A program made the position numbers and the translations under genes. Below, in pieces: positions 19,724 through 28,852 of a DNA stretch of 33,218 bases. This DNA is from Phycisphaerae bacterium (GTDB lineage: Bacteria > Planctomycetota > Phycisphaerae > UBA1845 > Fen-1342). The DNA is taken from the NCBI GenBank assembly GCA_018056925.1, contig JAGPEO010000004.1, positions 1-33,218 on the forward strand. The letters run 5' to 3'. Position 1 is the first letter of the stretch. The number at the start of each line of letters is the position of its first letter. Under the pieces are notes generated by a model, which was given only the letters and a program-made list of their open reading frames with translations, was not told where the DNA came from and ran no database searches.

Positions 19724-22700
19724 TTATCCCAGCCGGCTCTTTTCGAGCTGGATGTTCAACCCCAGCCCACGAATCTCATTGCAGAGCACGTCGAACGAGA
19801 CCGGCGTACCGGCGTCGAGTGTGTGCGTGCCCTTGACCATGCTCTCGTAAATCTTGGTGCGTCCTTCGACGTCGTCGCTCTTGACCGTCAGCAGCTCCTG
19901 CAGCACGTAAGCCGCGCCGTAGGCCTCCAGGCCCCAGACTTCCATCTCGCCGAAGCGCTGGCCGCCGGTGCGGGCCTTGCCGCCCAACGGCTGCTGCGTG
20001 ATCAGGCTGTACGGGCCGGTCGAGCGGGCGTGAATCTTGTCATCCACCAGGTGATGCAGCTTGAGCAAATACATGTAACCCACGGTCACCGGCTGATCGA
20101 ACGGCTCGCCCGTGCGACCGTCGTACAGTGTTATCTTGCCGCTGCGCGGCATTTCGACCAGCAGCTCCCGCGTCTGCCCGGCATTGCGGACCACGTCCGG
20201 TTCCTGCCGGCGCTTGCGAACCAGGGCATTGGCCTCATCCACGCAGGCCTTGATCTCGGCCTCTTTGGCGCCGTCGAAGACCGGCGTGACGGCCTGGAAG
20301 CCCAGCACCGCCGCCGCCCAGCCCAAGTGCGTCTCCAGAATCTGCCCGACGTTCATACGGCTCGGCACGCCCAGCGGGTTGAGGCAGATGTCGATCGGCG
20401 TGCCATCCGCCAGAAACGGCATGTCCTCTTCGGGCAGGATCTTGGCAATGACGCCCTTGTTACCGTGCCGCCCGGCCATCTTGTCGCCGATCGACAGGGT
20501 GCGCTTGGTCGCCACGTAGACCTTGACCATTTCCAGCACGCCCGAAGGCAGTTCGTCGCCACGCTTCATGTGCCCCAGGCGACGCTCGCATTCGCTGGCG
20601 ATGTCGGCGATCTTGGGCCAGTACTGGTTGTAAATGGCCTCGGCCTCATCGCGCTTGCTGGCGGGCTTGACCCACTTGAGCGAGAAGGTGTCAATCTGTT
20701 CGCGGATGACTTCCGGGTTCTCGCTGCGCCCCACCTTCTGGCGCGTATTCGGGTCGATCAACACCTGCTCGGTCGCGGCCTCGATGGCCGTCACCATCTG
20801 CCGGAACAGTTTGATGCGCCGCGCATCGCAGTCGGCCTGGAAGGCCTTCATCTGCCGTTCGAGTTCCCGCTTCTGCTCTTCAGACAGGTGCGTGCGCCGG
20901 CTGAAGTGCCGCGTGCCGATCACGATGCCTTCCTGCCCGGCCGGCAGTTCGAGCGAGTCGTTCTTCACGTCCTCGCCGGCCCGTCCGAAGATCGCATGCA
21001 GCAGCTTCTCTTCGGGCGACAGCTCGCTCTTGCTCTTCGGCGAAACCTTGCCCACCAGAATGTCGCCCGGCCCGACGCGCGTGCCGATGCGCACGATACC
21101 CTTGTCGTCCAGGTTGCGCAGGGCGCGCTCCGAAACGTTGGGAATGTCGCGCGTGAACTCCTCGCGGCCCAGCTTCGTCTCACGAATCTCCACATCGTGC
21201 GACTCGATATGAATGCTCGTGAAAGTGTCGGTCTTGACCAGCCGCTCGGAGATCAGAATGGCGTCTTCGAAGTTGTAGCCGTCAAAGGTCATGAACGCGA
21301 CCAGCACGTTCCGCCCCAGCGCCAACTCGCCCTGGTGCGTGGCGGCGCCGTCCGCGATCACCTCGCCCGCCTTGACCTGCTGGCCGGGCTTGACGATCGG
21401 CTTCTGGTTCAGGCAGGTGCGCTCGTTGAGGCCCACGAACTTCCGCAGATCGTACTCGTCCGTGTCATTGATCACGATGCGCCGCGCATCGACGTACGTC
21501 ACCTTCCCGCTCGTGCGCGCCCGAACCACCATGCCGCTGTTCTCGGCCACTGCCCGTTCCATGCCGGTCGCGATGATCGGCGGCTCGGTCCGCACCAGCG
21601 GCACCGCCTGACGCTGCATGTTCGAGCCCATCAACGCACGGTTGGCGTCGTCGTGCTCGAGGAACGGAATCAACGCCGCCGAAACGCCGACCGTCTGCTT
21701 GGGCGAAATGTCAACGTACTCGATGTCGTCCGAGGTGGATTGCTGCAACTCGCCGTGAACTCGGGCCAACACGGCCCCGTCCTTCAGCTTGCGAGGCTTA
21801 CGCGCCCCGTCCGACCCGTCCCGCATTCGCCGCAGATACTCCTCACGCGGCACGACCGGGTGAAGCTCGCCGTCCTTGCCCTCGTCCACGACATCGGGCG
21901 GACCGAGAACGGTTTTCATTTCCTCATCGGCCCGCAGGTACACGACTTCGCCGTTTACCTTGCCGCGCTCCACCTTTCGGTAGGGCGTAATCAGGAAGCC
22001 GTACTCGTCCACGTCGCTGTAGATGCCCAGCGATGCGATCAAGCCGATGTTCACGCCTTCCGGCGTTTCGATCGGGCAGATGCGGCCGTAGTGGCTGATG
22101 TGTACGTCGCGGACTTCGAAGCCGGCCCGCTTGCGGTTCAGACCGCCCGGCCCCAGGGCCGACAGGCGCCGCTCGTGTGTAAGCTGCGCCAGCGGGTTGG
22201 TCTGGTCGACCACTTGCGACAGTTCGCTGCGGCCGAAGAAGAAGTCGATCGCGCTTGAAATACTCTTCGTGTTGACCAGTTCGGCGACTTTTCCGATCGA
22301 CTCGGGGTCCTTCAGGCTCATGCGCTCCTGAACGGTGCGGCGCAGCTTGAGGAAGCCCTTGCGCATCTCGTCGGAGGCCAGCTCATCGATGGTCCGCAGC
22401 CGGCGGTTGCCCAGGTGGTCGATGTCGTCCACCTGCCCGTCGCCAGAACGCAGGGCCAGCAGGTACTTCAGCGAGCTGACGAAGTCCTCCGGGCGCAGCA
22501 CCATTTCGGTTTCGGGGATGCCCTGTTCGAATTTGCGGTTCAGGCGGAAGCGCCCCACCTTGCCCAGACGATAGCGGGCGTCGTCGTAGAACTTCTCCTG
22601 GAAGAGCTTGCGCGCCTTTTCAAGCTGCACCGGGTTTCCCGGCCGCAGGCGGGCGTAGATCTTCATCAGGGCTTCTTCATGGGTGTGCGTGCTATCCTCG

Positions 22701-23548
22701 GCCAGCGTGTTCAGAATGATCGGGTCGACCATCTTGGCAATCACGTCGACCTGTTTGATCGAGGATTCACGAATCTTGTTGAGCGCCTCGCCGACCTGCG
22801 CACCGGCCCGCACTAGCTCTTCGCCGGTTTCGGGGTCGACGATCGCGGCGGCGGCGTACATGTCGGGCTTGAGGGCCTGCGTGCGGACCGTCTTCGAGGC
22901 GTAAAAGGTCTTTACTACCGCTTCGTCCGAGCCGTACCGCGGGTCCATCGCCCGCAGGAAGGTCGTCGCGGGTATCTTGCTGCTCTGGTCGATCCGGACC
23001 GCCAGCACGTCCTTGCGCGTCACGTTGATCTCGATCCACGAGCCGCGCTCCGGGATGATGCGACACGCGTGCAGGGCGCGGTCACCCTCGGCCGATTCCT
23101 TCACGAAGTCCACGCCGGGGGAGCGGTGGAGCTGCGAGACGATGACGCGCTCCGAGCCGTTCACGATGAACTCCCCGCCGCCCATCATGATCGGAATCTC
23201 GCCCAGGTAGATCGCCTCTTCCTTGACCTCCTCGACGTCCTTGCGGTGCAGACGCACGCGAACTCGGAATGGACGACCGTACGTCAGTCCCAGCTCGCGC
23301 GCTTCGTCGGGCGTGTACCGCGGCGGGTCGAGTTGGTAATCGACGTACTCCAGCCGCATGTTCCCGTCGTAGCTCTCGATCGGGAACACCTCGCGCAGCA
23401 GGGCCTCCAGGCCGATTGGCTGGCGTTTGGAAGGGTCAACCTTCACCTGGAGGAATCGGTCGTACGATTCCGTCTGAATTTCGATCAGGTTCGGAACGGG
23501 CACCGCGTCGCCGTGGCGACTAAAATCCCGAACGGAATTAATCAGCAT
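19724..23548 (-). CDS. rpoB: DNA-directed RNA polymerase subunit beta
   Basis: The second-largest RNA polymerase subunit, 1274 residues, complete. The rifampicin-pocket region reads [32 protein letters not shown]. The residues matching E. coli Q513, D516, H526, R529 and S531 are kept, so no classical resistance change is present. Downstream are the conserved [66 protein letters not shown] and the C-terminal [36 protein letters not shown]. Start ATG 23548 has GAGGGTGA upstream. The usual preceding genes rplK, rplA, rplJ and rplL are absent: the next gene is ruvX on the opposite strand. Transcription probably starts at the promoter at 23744-23771, leaving a leader of nearly 190 bases. Confidence 0.98.
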   Translation of the reverse strand: MLINSVRDFSRHGDAVPVPNLIEIQTESYDRFLQVKVDPSKRQPIGLEALLREVFPIESYDGNMRLEYVDYQLDPPRYTPDEARELGLTYGRPFRVRVRLHRKDVEEVKEEAIYLGEIPIMMGGGEFIVNGSERVIVSQLHRSPGVDFVKESAEGDRALHACRIIPERGSWIEINVTRKDVLAVRIDQSSKIPATTFLRAMDPRYGSDEAVVKTFYASKTVRTQALKPDMYAAAAIVDPETGEELVRAGAQVGEALNKIRESSIKQVDVIAKMVDPIILNTLAEDSTHTHEEALMKIYARLRPGNPVQLEKARKLFQEKFYDDARYRLGKVGRFRLNRKFEQGIPETEMVLRPEDFVSSLKYLLALRSGDGQVDDIDHLGNRRLRTIDELASDEMRKGFLKLRRTVQERMSLKDPESIGKVAELVNTKSISSAIDFFFGRSELSQVVDQTNPLAQLTHERRLSALGPGGLNRKRAGFEVRDVHISHYGRICPIETPEGVNIGLIASLGIYSDVDEYGFLITPYRKVERGKVNGEVVYLRADEEMKTVLGPPDVVDEGKDGELHPVVPREEYLRRMRDGSDGARKPRKLKDGAVLARVHGELQQSTSDDIEYVDISPKQTVGVSAALIPFLEHDDANRALMGSNMQRQAVPLVRTEPPIIATGMERAVAENSGMVVRARTSGKVTYVDARRIVINDTDEYDLRKFVGLNERTCLNQKPIVKPGQQVKAGEVIADGAATHQGELALGRNVLVAFMTFDGYNFEDAILISERLVKTDTFTSIHIESHDVEIRETKLGREEFTRDIPNVSERALRNLDDKGIVRIGTRVGPGDILVGKVSPKSKSELSPEEKLLHAIFGRAGEDVKNDSLELPAGQEGIVIGTRHFSRRTHLSEEQKRELERQMKAFQADCDARRIKLFRQMVTAIEAATEQVLIDPNTRQKVGRSENPEVIREQIDTFSLKWVKPASKRDEAEAIYNQYWPKIADIASECERRLGHMKRGDELPSGVLEMVKVYVATKRTLSIGDKMAGRHGNKGVIAKILPEEDMPFLADGTPIDICLNPLGVPSRMNVGQILETHLGWAAAVLGFQAVTPVFDGAKEAEIKACVDEANALVRKRRQEPDVVRNAGQTRELLVEMPRSGKITLYDGRTGEPFDQPVTVGYMYLLKLHHLVDDKIHARSTGPYSLITQQPLGGKARTGGQRFGEMEVWGLEAYGAAYVLQELLTVKSDDVEGRTKIYESMVKGTHTLDAGTPVSFDVLCNEIRGLGLNIQLEKSRLG

Positions 23549-23743
23549 GCTGAGTCACCCTCGTGGCCAAGCCCTTGCCCAACTTAGTTCAACGGCCCCC
23601 GATTGAGGGGAGATGGCATAATAGCTCCCACGTAGGCCGAGTATCGGACCTGTTGGTCCATTGAGGCACTGCAACCCTTCGGCCGTCAGTTGCGACGAAC
23701 CGTGCTGAAGCTAGTCCCAAAGCCATCACCGCGTAGCCTCGTA

Positions 23744-23771
23744 ACTATAGCGAAGTTTTTGACCTTTGCAA
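23744..23771 (-). promoter_or_regulatory. Sigma70-type promoter of the rpoB-GNAT-rpoC unit
   Basis: On the minus strand TTGCAA (23771-23766) and TATAGT (23749-23744) are 16 bases apart; each matches the consensus in most positions. Just upstream lies an A/T-rich stretch (GAATTTTGAAAAATTGG) that resembles an UP element bound by the RNA polymerase alpha subunit. Transcription would start near 23737. It is the best promoter match I found in the window, and it stands in front of a gene set expected to be strongly expressed. Confidence 0.65.
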
Positions 23772-23882
23772 GCGCCAATTTTTCAAAATTCATCGCCCTG
23801 GCAACAAAATTGCTTAGCCCGGATATGGGACGTCGGCTGCCGGACATGGCTCCCGCCTCCGTCGGGTGCCACGGGTGCCGAA

Positions 23883-23935
23883 CGTGGGTTTGTGCCCCAC
23901 GTGGGTGCCATGCCCAAACTGTAAGCGCGGGCATG
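23883..23935. repeat. Short palindromic elements upstream of ruvX
   Basis: CGTGGG-TTTGTGC-CCCACG (23883-23901) is a six-base inverted repeat, and CATGCCC (23909-23915) pairs with GGGCATG (23929-23935). Variants of GGGTGCC/GTGCCAC occur several times between 23864 and 23912. GC-rich palindromes of this kind resemble dispersed intergenic repeats of planctomycete and other genomes, but one window cannot show that they are dispersed. Confidence 0.5.
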
Positions 23936-24004
23936 CCCCCGCCAACAGAACCGGCTCGCCCATGGCACGGCTTGGCGCCGCCGGCGGACAGTGTTTTCAC
24001 GGCC

Positions 24005-24032
24005 GTGCCCCTAGCACGGTGCCCCTAGCACA
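24005..24032 (+). repeat. 14-base tandem repeat, two copies, next to the ruvX start
   Basis: GTGCCCCTAGCACG (24005-24018) is followed directly by GTGCCCCTAGCACA (24019-24032), differing only in the last base. Each unit is itself palindromic (GTGC-CCCTA-GCAC, with CTAG at the centre). The second copy runs into the AGGAACG that may serve as ribosome binding site of ruvX, whose ATG is at 24045. Confidence 0.85.
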
Positions 24033-24044
24033 GGAACGCGCCTA

Positions 24045-24473
24045 ATGCCCCGCTGGATGGGCGTAGATTACGGTTCCCGCCGAATCGGAGTGGCAATAAG
24101 CGACTACGGCGGCTCCATCGCCTCCCCGGCGGCCGTCCTGCCGGGTTCCGGAAGCCTGTCCGGCGACGCCCGCCAAATCGTCGCCTGGGCACGTAAGAAC
24201 GAAGTTTCGGCCATCGTGGTCGGGCTGCCCCTGAACATGGACGGCACCGTCGGCCCGCAGGCCGACATTTCGACCAAACTCGCGGCCGAAATCGCCCAAG
24301 CCGCACCCGAATGGCCCGTTGAGCTGTGGGACGAGCGGCTGAGCAGCTTCGAGGCCGACGCGAACCTCGCCGCGGCCGGCGCACGCCCCAGCCGCCGGCG
24401 CGAGCTCCGCGACGCTTTGGCGGCCCAGGTCATCCTGCAATCTTTTCTAGATTCAAAGCGAGCCGGGAAGTAG
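24045..24473 (+). CDS. ruvX: RuvX/YqgF family Holliday junction resolvase-like protein
   Basis: The 142-residue product has the RNase H-like fold of the YqgF family: MGVDYGSRRIGVAISD (D8 as first catalytic acid), IVVGLPLNMDGTVGPQA, VELWDERLSSFEAD and RDALAAQVILQSFLD with the last acidic residue. In E. coli this family takes part in processing of pre-16S rRNA; the Holliday junction role was proposed from its fold. Length is normal. The weak AGGA lies 11 bases before the ATG and is preceded by a palindromic tandem repeat, which could influence translation. The gene is divergent from rpoB and converges with the M2 peptidase gene (63 bases between the stops; an imperfect CGCCC/GGGCG stem lies there). 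Confidence 0.92.
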   Translation: MPRWMGVDYGSRRIGVAISDYGGSIASPAAVLPGSGSLSGDARQIVAWARKNEVSAIVVGLPLNMDGTVGPQADISTKLAAEIAQAAPEWPVELWDERLSSFEADANLAAAGARPSRRRELRDALAAQVILQSFLDSKRAGK

Positions 24474-24536
24474 CCGGTAAATTTGGGAGTCAGCTCAGCA
24501 ACTGCACGCCACGCCCGGCGAGCCTTGCGGGGCGGT

Positions 24537-26240
24537 TTACCTTACGTATTCCTGGGCAAAGAACGTGGCTGACAGCGGTGCGCCAGTCGCCCGGCGCGTC
24601 AGCTCATTCCACGAGTACAAATTGCCCGGCGCGAAAACTCGTTCGCGCAACCAGGCCCCGACCGCGGGCTGATTAATAAAGCTGGCCCGCACCGGATCCG
24701 CCCCGCCGAGCACGTCTTTGGCGATCTGTGCTCTGATCTGGGCCGCGAACAACTCGCCCATCAGGTAGTTGTGGTAATAGATCGGCGTCGTAACGATGTG
24801 CGCCTTCGCTGCATAGTCAGGACGGCCCGTGTCCTTGGGCGGATTAAGGAGCTGGTATTTGCGTTTGAGGTCCCACCATAACTTGCCCAGATCCTGATCC
24901 GGGTCGGAATACATGCCCTGCTCGAAGCGCACCATCACCTGCGCCCAGCGGCTGAAAATCAGCTTCTCGGCCTGCAACGCCTCGCGCGCCGCAGCGCCTG
25001 CGCGGGCGGCTTCCGCCGCCTCCAGTTTCAGAAACTCCTTCAGCCACTGCTCATTCTTCGACATCGCCCCAAACATCAGGGCGACGCCCTCCGTCGTGAT
25101 GCCGTGCGACGCGGTGCGCAGCAGAAAGGGCAAGCTGGAGTCAATGTACACGTCATAGACAGCGTGCCCGAGTTCGTGCAGGATCGTGTCGGCCCAATAG
25201 GCGTTTGGCTGCAGATTCAGCAGGATGCGAACGTCGCCGGCGCGGTCGATGTCCGTCGCAAATGCGTGCGGCGTCTTGCCGGGCTGCTCGTATAGGCTGC
25301 TCCGCGCCAAAATATCAGCCACCTGCATACCCAGGCCGTCGAAATAGCGCGTCGCGATTTCAACCAAGTCAGCGTTCTTGAAAACGTCATCGAGACTAGA
25401 CCCCTCGGCCGGCGGCGCCTCCTGGAAGAACAAATCGCCGTAGTTCCACGGCCGCAGTTCCGCAACCCCAATTCCGAACCACGCCGCGCGCCGTGCATCG
25501 AGCTTGGCCTTGAGCTCGGCGAAAGGCGCGGCCGTCAGCGCGTCCAGCTCGTCGAACAGCTTAATCAGCTCATCACGATCGATCTCCTGCGTTTTGAGGC
25601 GCAGCGCTTGATAGTTGTCGAAGCCAAGCTGGCGGGCCATTTCGTTGCGCAATTTGACGAGCTCCCGCAGTTTCGGCTCGACGCGCCGGCCGACTTCCAT
25701 GTAGGCCTTCCAGGCCGCCTCGGCCGCGGCCGGGTCCTTGGTCGTGGCGATGATTTGGCGCACGTCGTTTTCGCTGAGCGTCTTGCCGTCCACGGTGGCG
25801 CGGAAAGTGTTGAAGGTCTGCTCGACCTCGCTCTCCAGCGCGACGATGCGTTTCTGCAACTCAGGGTCGGCCTGCCCCGGCAGGAACGCCCGGTACATAA
25901 CGTCAAGCTGCCGCGCCAATAGCGGGTCGGTGACCTGCCCACTCTCCTTGAGCTGCTTCAGCTCGGCGAAAACTGCGCGGTCGCTGCGCAGCTCAATCAA
26001 CGCCTGCTCGGCCGCCTGCTTGCGGGCGAAGTCGGCATCGCTGCCACTGATGTTCGCCGCCCAGTCGGCCCTTTCGCGCTCGATATGAAGCGGTTGGAAC
26101 CGGGCCACGTAGGTTTCCAACAGCTTGCGAAACCGAACCTCGGCCTCGCCGCCGCTATCCGGCTGGGGCGAGCCCGCGCCGGCCAACTGCCATCCGCCCA
26201 TACCTAGCACCGTCACGAGAAAGCACAAAACACCGCGCAT
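24537..26240 (-). CDS. Exported zinc metallopeptidase, M2 (ACE-like) family
   Basis: The 567-residue protein begins with a Sec-type signal (about 1-23). It has the gluzincin zinc site H355-E-L-G-H359 with the third ligand E384 in ITTEGVALMF, 25 residues later. Further along, HIVTTPIYYHNYLMGELFAAQ (from 481) matches the substrate-binding His/Tyr region of angiotensin-converting enzyme relatives. The N-terminal part is helical (VARFQPLHIERERADW, RNEMARQLGFDNYQAL) as in M2 enzymes. These enzymes usually remove dipeptides from the C-terminus of peptides. The M3 family shares the HExxH scheme, but the spacing and the HxxxxPxxYxxY region favour M2. Start ATG 26240 has GGAGACGG nearby. It is divergent from the sugar operon by about 190 bases, where TATAGT and TATACT boxes (26275-26290) may serve as -10 sites. 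Confidence 0.85.
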   Translation of the reverse strand: MRGVLCFLVTVLGMGGWQLAGAGSPQPDSGGEAEVRFRKLLETYVARFQPLHIERERADWAANISGSDADFARKQAAEQALIELRSDRAVFAELKQLKESGQVTDPLLARQLDVMYRAFLPGQADPELQKRIVALESEVEQTFNTFRATVDGKTLSENDVRQIIATTKDPAAAEAAWKAYMEVGRRVEPKLRELVKLRNEMARQLGFDNYQALRLKTQEIDRDELIKLFDELDALTAAPFAELKAKLDARRAAWFGIGVAELRPWNYGDLFFQEAPPAEGSSLDDVFKNADLVEIATRYFDGLGMQVADILARSSLYEQPGKTPHAFATDIDRAGDVRILLNLQPNAYWADTILHELGHAVYDVYIDSSLPFLLRTASHGITTEGVALMFGAMSKNEQWLKEFLKLEAAEAARAGAAAREALQAEKLIFSRWAQVMVRFEQGMYSDPDQDLGKLWWDLKRKYQLLNPPKDTGRPDYAAKAHIVTTPIYYHNYLMGELFAAQIRAQIAKDVLGGADPVRASFINQPAVGAWLRERVFAPGNLYSWNELTRRATGAPLSATFFAQEYVR

Positions 26241-26433
26241 GCATCCGTCTCCGAGAAGCTTCGAATCGCGAGTATAGCACTATAGCAGGGCCTGTGCGTC
26301 CGTTCCCGCCGAGCGCCGTTGGCAGTTGGTCCTCGACCCAAACCGTTGTAGCAAGCAACACAGCGGCGTATCCTGCCCATTCCGACGCGCCGCGAAGGCC
26401 GGCGCGGTCGGGCCGTGAGGAGGAGAGCCCGCC

Positions 26434-27435
26434 ATGACGAGCGTCTTCCGCGTAGGCGTCGATAGCTACAGCCTGGGCCCCCTGCGACTCAACCCGTTGG
26501 CACTGCTGGATTGGGCGAAGGCCAATGGGGCCGACGGAGCGCATTTCACTGACATCTACCTCGAGCCCGGACAGACGCTAAACGACGAGCTGCTGACCCA
26601 GGTGGGCCAGCGGGCTGCGGAGCTCGGCTTGTACGTCGAATGGGGCGGCGGACAGCACATCCCGTTCGACACAAACACGTGGCAGCCCAAAGACCTGCGG
26701 CCGATCAACGAAGCAGCGGCGCGGCAGGCGCGCCTGGTAGGGGCGCGCGTGGTGCGCTCGTGCTCGGGCGGGCTGATGCGCTGGTCTGACCAGGCGCCGC
26801 CGACAGAGACGCTGCTGCGCGAGACGGCGCGGGCTTTGCGGGCCCAGAAGGCAATGCTGACCGAACTGGGCATCGTGCTGGCAATCGAGTTGCACTTCGA
26901 ATTCACTACATTCGAACTGTTGCGGCTGTTCGACATGTGCGACGCGGAGCCCGGCGGATGCCTGGGCATCTGTCTGGACACGATGAACCTGCTCACGATG
27001 CTCGAAGACCCGGTGGCGGGGACCGAGCGGATTCTGCCGTGGGTCGTCGCGACGCACGCCAAGGACGGCGCACTGCGCCTGACCGACGCGGGGCTGGAGT
27101 CGTTCACCACCGAGATTGGCAACGGAGTTGTTAATTTCCCGCGAATTTTGTCGCGGCTGGCAAACCTCGACCGGCCGATCCACCTATCGGTCGAGGATCA
27201 CGGCGGCTCGTTCGCCCTGCCCATGTATGACCCAACCTTCCTGTCGCGCTTCCCCGACCTGACCGCGATGGAGTTGGCGCGATTGGTGCAACTAGCCCAT
27301 CGCACCCCCCCTGCCGCTGCCCCGCTGGAGCGTGCCGAGTGGCCCAAGCAATGTTCATCACGCTTGTCGCGGGACATCGCAAACCTTAAGGCCATCGTGG
27401 AGCGTTGGAGTTCTTCGACCGGGCGCGCCGTGTAG
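26434..27435 (+). CDS. Xylose-isomerase-like TIM-barrel protein (sugar isomerase/epimerase family)
   Basis: The 333-residue product fits the AP endonuclease 2/xylose isomerase-like barrel. The likely metal ligands are E152 (AIELHFEF), D182 (GICLDTMN), H208 (VATHAKDG) and E254 (HLSVEDHGG), each at the end of a predicted strand. Members act as sugar or ketose epimerases, inosose isomerases or dehydratases, hydroxypyruvate isomerases, and lyases or hydratases on 3-keto sugars; which one applies is not visible. The start ATG 26434 has GAGGAGGAG upstream. It is the first gene of the operon; the Old Yellow Enzyme-family gene follows after 13 bases. The C-terminal 50 residues (after LVQLAHRT) are basic and look like an added helical tail. 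A weak promoter candidate (TTGTAG, 17 bases, TATCCT) lies at 26346-26374. Confidence 0.83.
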   Translation: MTSVFRVGVDSYSLGPLRLNPLALLDWAKANGADGAHFTDIYLEPGQTLNDELLTQVGQRAAELGLYVEWGGGQHIPFDTNTWQPKDLRPINEAAARQARLVGARVVRSCSGGLMRWSDQAPPTETLLRETARALRAQKAMLTELGIVLAIELHFEFTTFELLRLFDMCDAEPGGCLGICLDTMNLLTMLEDPVAGTERILPWVVATHAKDGALRLTDAGLESFTTEIGNGVVNFPRILSRLANLDRPIHLSVEDHGGSFALPMYDPTFLSRFPDLTAMELARLVQLAHRTPPAAAPLERAEWPKQCSSRLSRDIANLKAIVERWSSSTGRAV

Positions 27436-27448
27436 AGGGTGGCAGGAA

Positions 27449-28852
27449 GTGGCAGCATCGCAGCACGAACGATTCCGGCTTGTCGACCTTGCGGGCCTGG
27501 CGGCCTGCGCCACAAGGATTGGCGTCAGCATCCCCTACTCCGACGACGTTCGCGTCCTTCTTTCGCCGCTGCAGCTTGCCGGCCGGCGTTTGCCCAACCG
27601 TTTCGCCGTTCAACCAATGGAGGGCTGCGACGCGGAGCCCGACGGCGCGCCGGGGCCGCTGACTCTGCGGCGCTACCAGCGTTACGCGGCGGGCGGTAGC
27701 GGGCTGATCTGGTACGAAGCTACAGCCGTGACGCAGGAAGGGCGCGCGAATCCGCGCCAACTCTGGATCACTGCGGCTAACGTCGGCGCGTTTCGAACGC
27801 TGGTGAACGAAACGAGGGCGGCGGCCCGGGATTGCTGGGGAACTGCACACGATCCGCTGCTTATCCTGCAACTGACACATTCTGGGCGTTATGCCCGGCC
27901 CGACGGCAGGCCACGCCCCGTGATCGCCCAGCACAACCCTATCCTCGATCCGCGGCTGGGGATCGGGCCGGATTATCCGCTGGTCACCGACGCCGAGCTC
28001 AACCGCCTTCAGGACGCATTTGTCAGCGCGGCCGAATTGGCGGCCGCCGCGGGCTTCGACGGCGTCGATATCAAAGCCTGCCACGGTTACCTGGTCTCAG
28101 AACTGCTGGGGGCGTTCACGCGACCACACAGCCGCTACGGCGGACCGTTCGAGAACCGGGCCCGCTTTCTGCTGGAGGTCGTGCAACGCATCAGGGCGCA
28201 AGTACCCGCGGTTTTCGTCACCAGCCGGTTCAACGCACACGACGGCCTGCCACATCCGCACGGCTTCGGCAACGACGAAGAGGCGCTGACCGAAGCGTGT
28301 GAGTTGGCGCGGCGTCTGCGCGCTCTGGCTTGTCCGGTGTTGAACGTGTCGTTGGGAAATCCCTACTACAACCCGCACTTCGGCCGGCCTTATGATTCGC
28401 CTATCGCTTGGGCGGCGACTCCCGACGAGCATCCGCTGGCCGGCGTAGCGCGCCTGCTGCAGGCCGCTGCGACCGTTCAACGCGCGGTGCCCGACGTTCC
28501 AGTGATCGGCGCCGGATATAGCTGGCTGCGGCATCTGTTTCCGCACGTGGCCGCAGCGGTCGTTTCAGCCGGCAACGCCGCGCTGGTTGGCCTCGGGCGC
28601 ATGGCGCTGGCGTATCCCGATTTCGTGAAGGATTTGGCGCAAAACGGCGCCCTTGACCCCAAAAAGACTTGCACAGCTTGCTCAGGCTGCAGTCAGATCA
28701 TGCGCGACGGGGGGCGCGCCGGCTGTCGCGTGCGCGATCCTGAAATTTACGCGAAGGAGTACCGCGAGGGCCGCGCCAGGGCCGTCAGCCAGTCGAAAAC
28801 CGGCCCCACACAGTCGAGCGGGCCAGCGCCAGCGGAGGCCTCGCGGTCATGA
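27449..28852 (+). CDS. Old Yellow Enzyme-family NADH:flavin oxidoreductase with a C-terminal cysteine cluster
   Basis: The 467-residue product has the FMN-binding barrel of this family: NRFAVQPMEGCDAEPDGAPG (50-69), LLILQLTHSGRYARP (137-151), FDGVDIKACHGYLVSELLGAFTRPHSRYGGPFENRARFLLEV (203-244), and IGAGYSW/VGLGRMALAYPDFV for phosphate binding. The K-x-C-H-G-Y-L at 209-214 replaces the usual H-x-A-H-G-Y-L. After the barrel, C408-x2-C411-x2-C414-x11-C426 resembles the [4Fe-4S] site of 2,4-dienoyl-CoA reductase (C-x2-C-x3-C-x11-C), but the FAD/NAD domains of that enzyme are missing. The start is GTG 27449 (GAGGG nine bases upstream); the frame is open further upstream inside the preceding gene. 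It ends in ATGA overlapping the FAD protein gene. Substrate unknown; it should reduce or oxidise a conjugated carbonyl-type intermediate. Confidence 0.87.
   Translation: MAASQHERFRLVDLAGLAACATRIGVSIPYSDDVRVLLSPLQLAGRRLPNRFAVQPMEGCDAEPDGAPGPLTLRRYQRYAAGGSGLIWYEATAVTQEGRANPRQLWITAANVGAFRTLVNETRAAARDCWGTAHDPLLILQLTHSGRYARPDGRPRPVIAQHNPILDPRLGIGPDYPLVTDAELNRLQDAFVSAAELAAAAGFDGVDIKACHGYLVSELLGAFTRPHSRYGGPFENRARFLLEVVQRIRAQVPAVFVTSRFNAHDGLPHPHGFGNDEEALTEACELARRLRALACPVLNVSLGNPYYNPHFGRPYDSPIAWAATPDEHPLAGVARLLQAAATVQRAVPDVPVIGAGYSWLRHLFPHVAAAVVSAGNAALVGLGRMALAYPDFVKDLAQNGALDPKKTCTACSGCSQIMRDGGRAGCRVRDPEIYAKEYREGRARAVSQSKTGPTQSSGPAPAEASRS

Larger units (their letters stand above)
23549..24044. other. 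Divergent intergenic region between rpoB and ruvX
   Basis: About 500 bases. It holds, from the rpoB side: the rpoB leader, with a small GGACC/GGTCC stem (23646-23659); the rpoB promoter with an A/T-rich block upstream of it (23772-23815); and a run of short palindromes and a tandem repeat next to ruvX. No open frame here has a ribosome binding site or recognisable motifs. Confidence 0.6.

Noticed and set aside
19265-22258. A 997-codon open frame on the plus strand
   Set aside because: It lies antisense to the GNAT gene and rpoB. Its product is a string of low-complexity His/Arg/Leu/Ala-rich segments without motifs, as expected from the complement of a GC-rich gene.
22154-22260. Changes in the rifampicin-pocket region of rpoB (Q to E, F to V, M to V, N to T)
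   Set aside because: The key contact positions (Q513, D516, H526, R529, S531 in E. coli numbering) are kept; the other changes look like normal divergence and not a resistance signature.
26346-26374. Promoter-like TTGTAG and TATCCT, 17 bases apart, before the sugar operon
   Set aside because: Only 3/6 and 4/6 consensus matches; kept as a remark in the first operon gene but not called as a feature.
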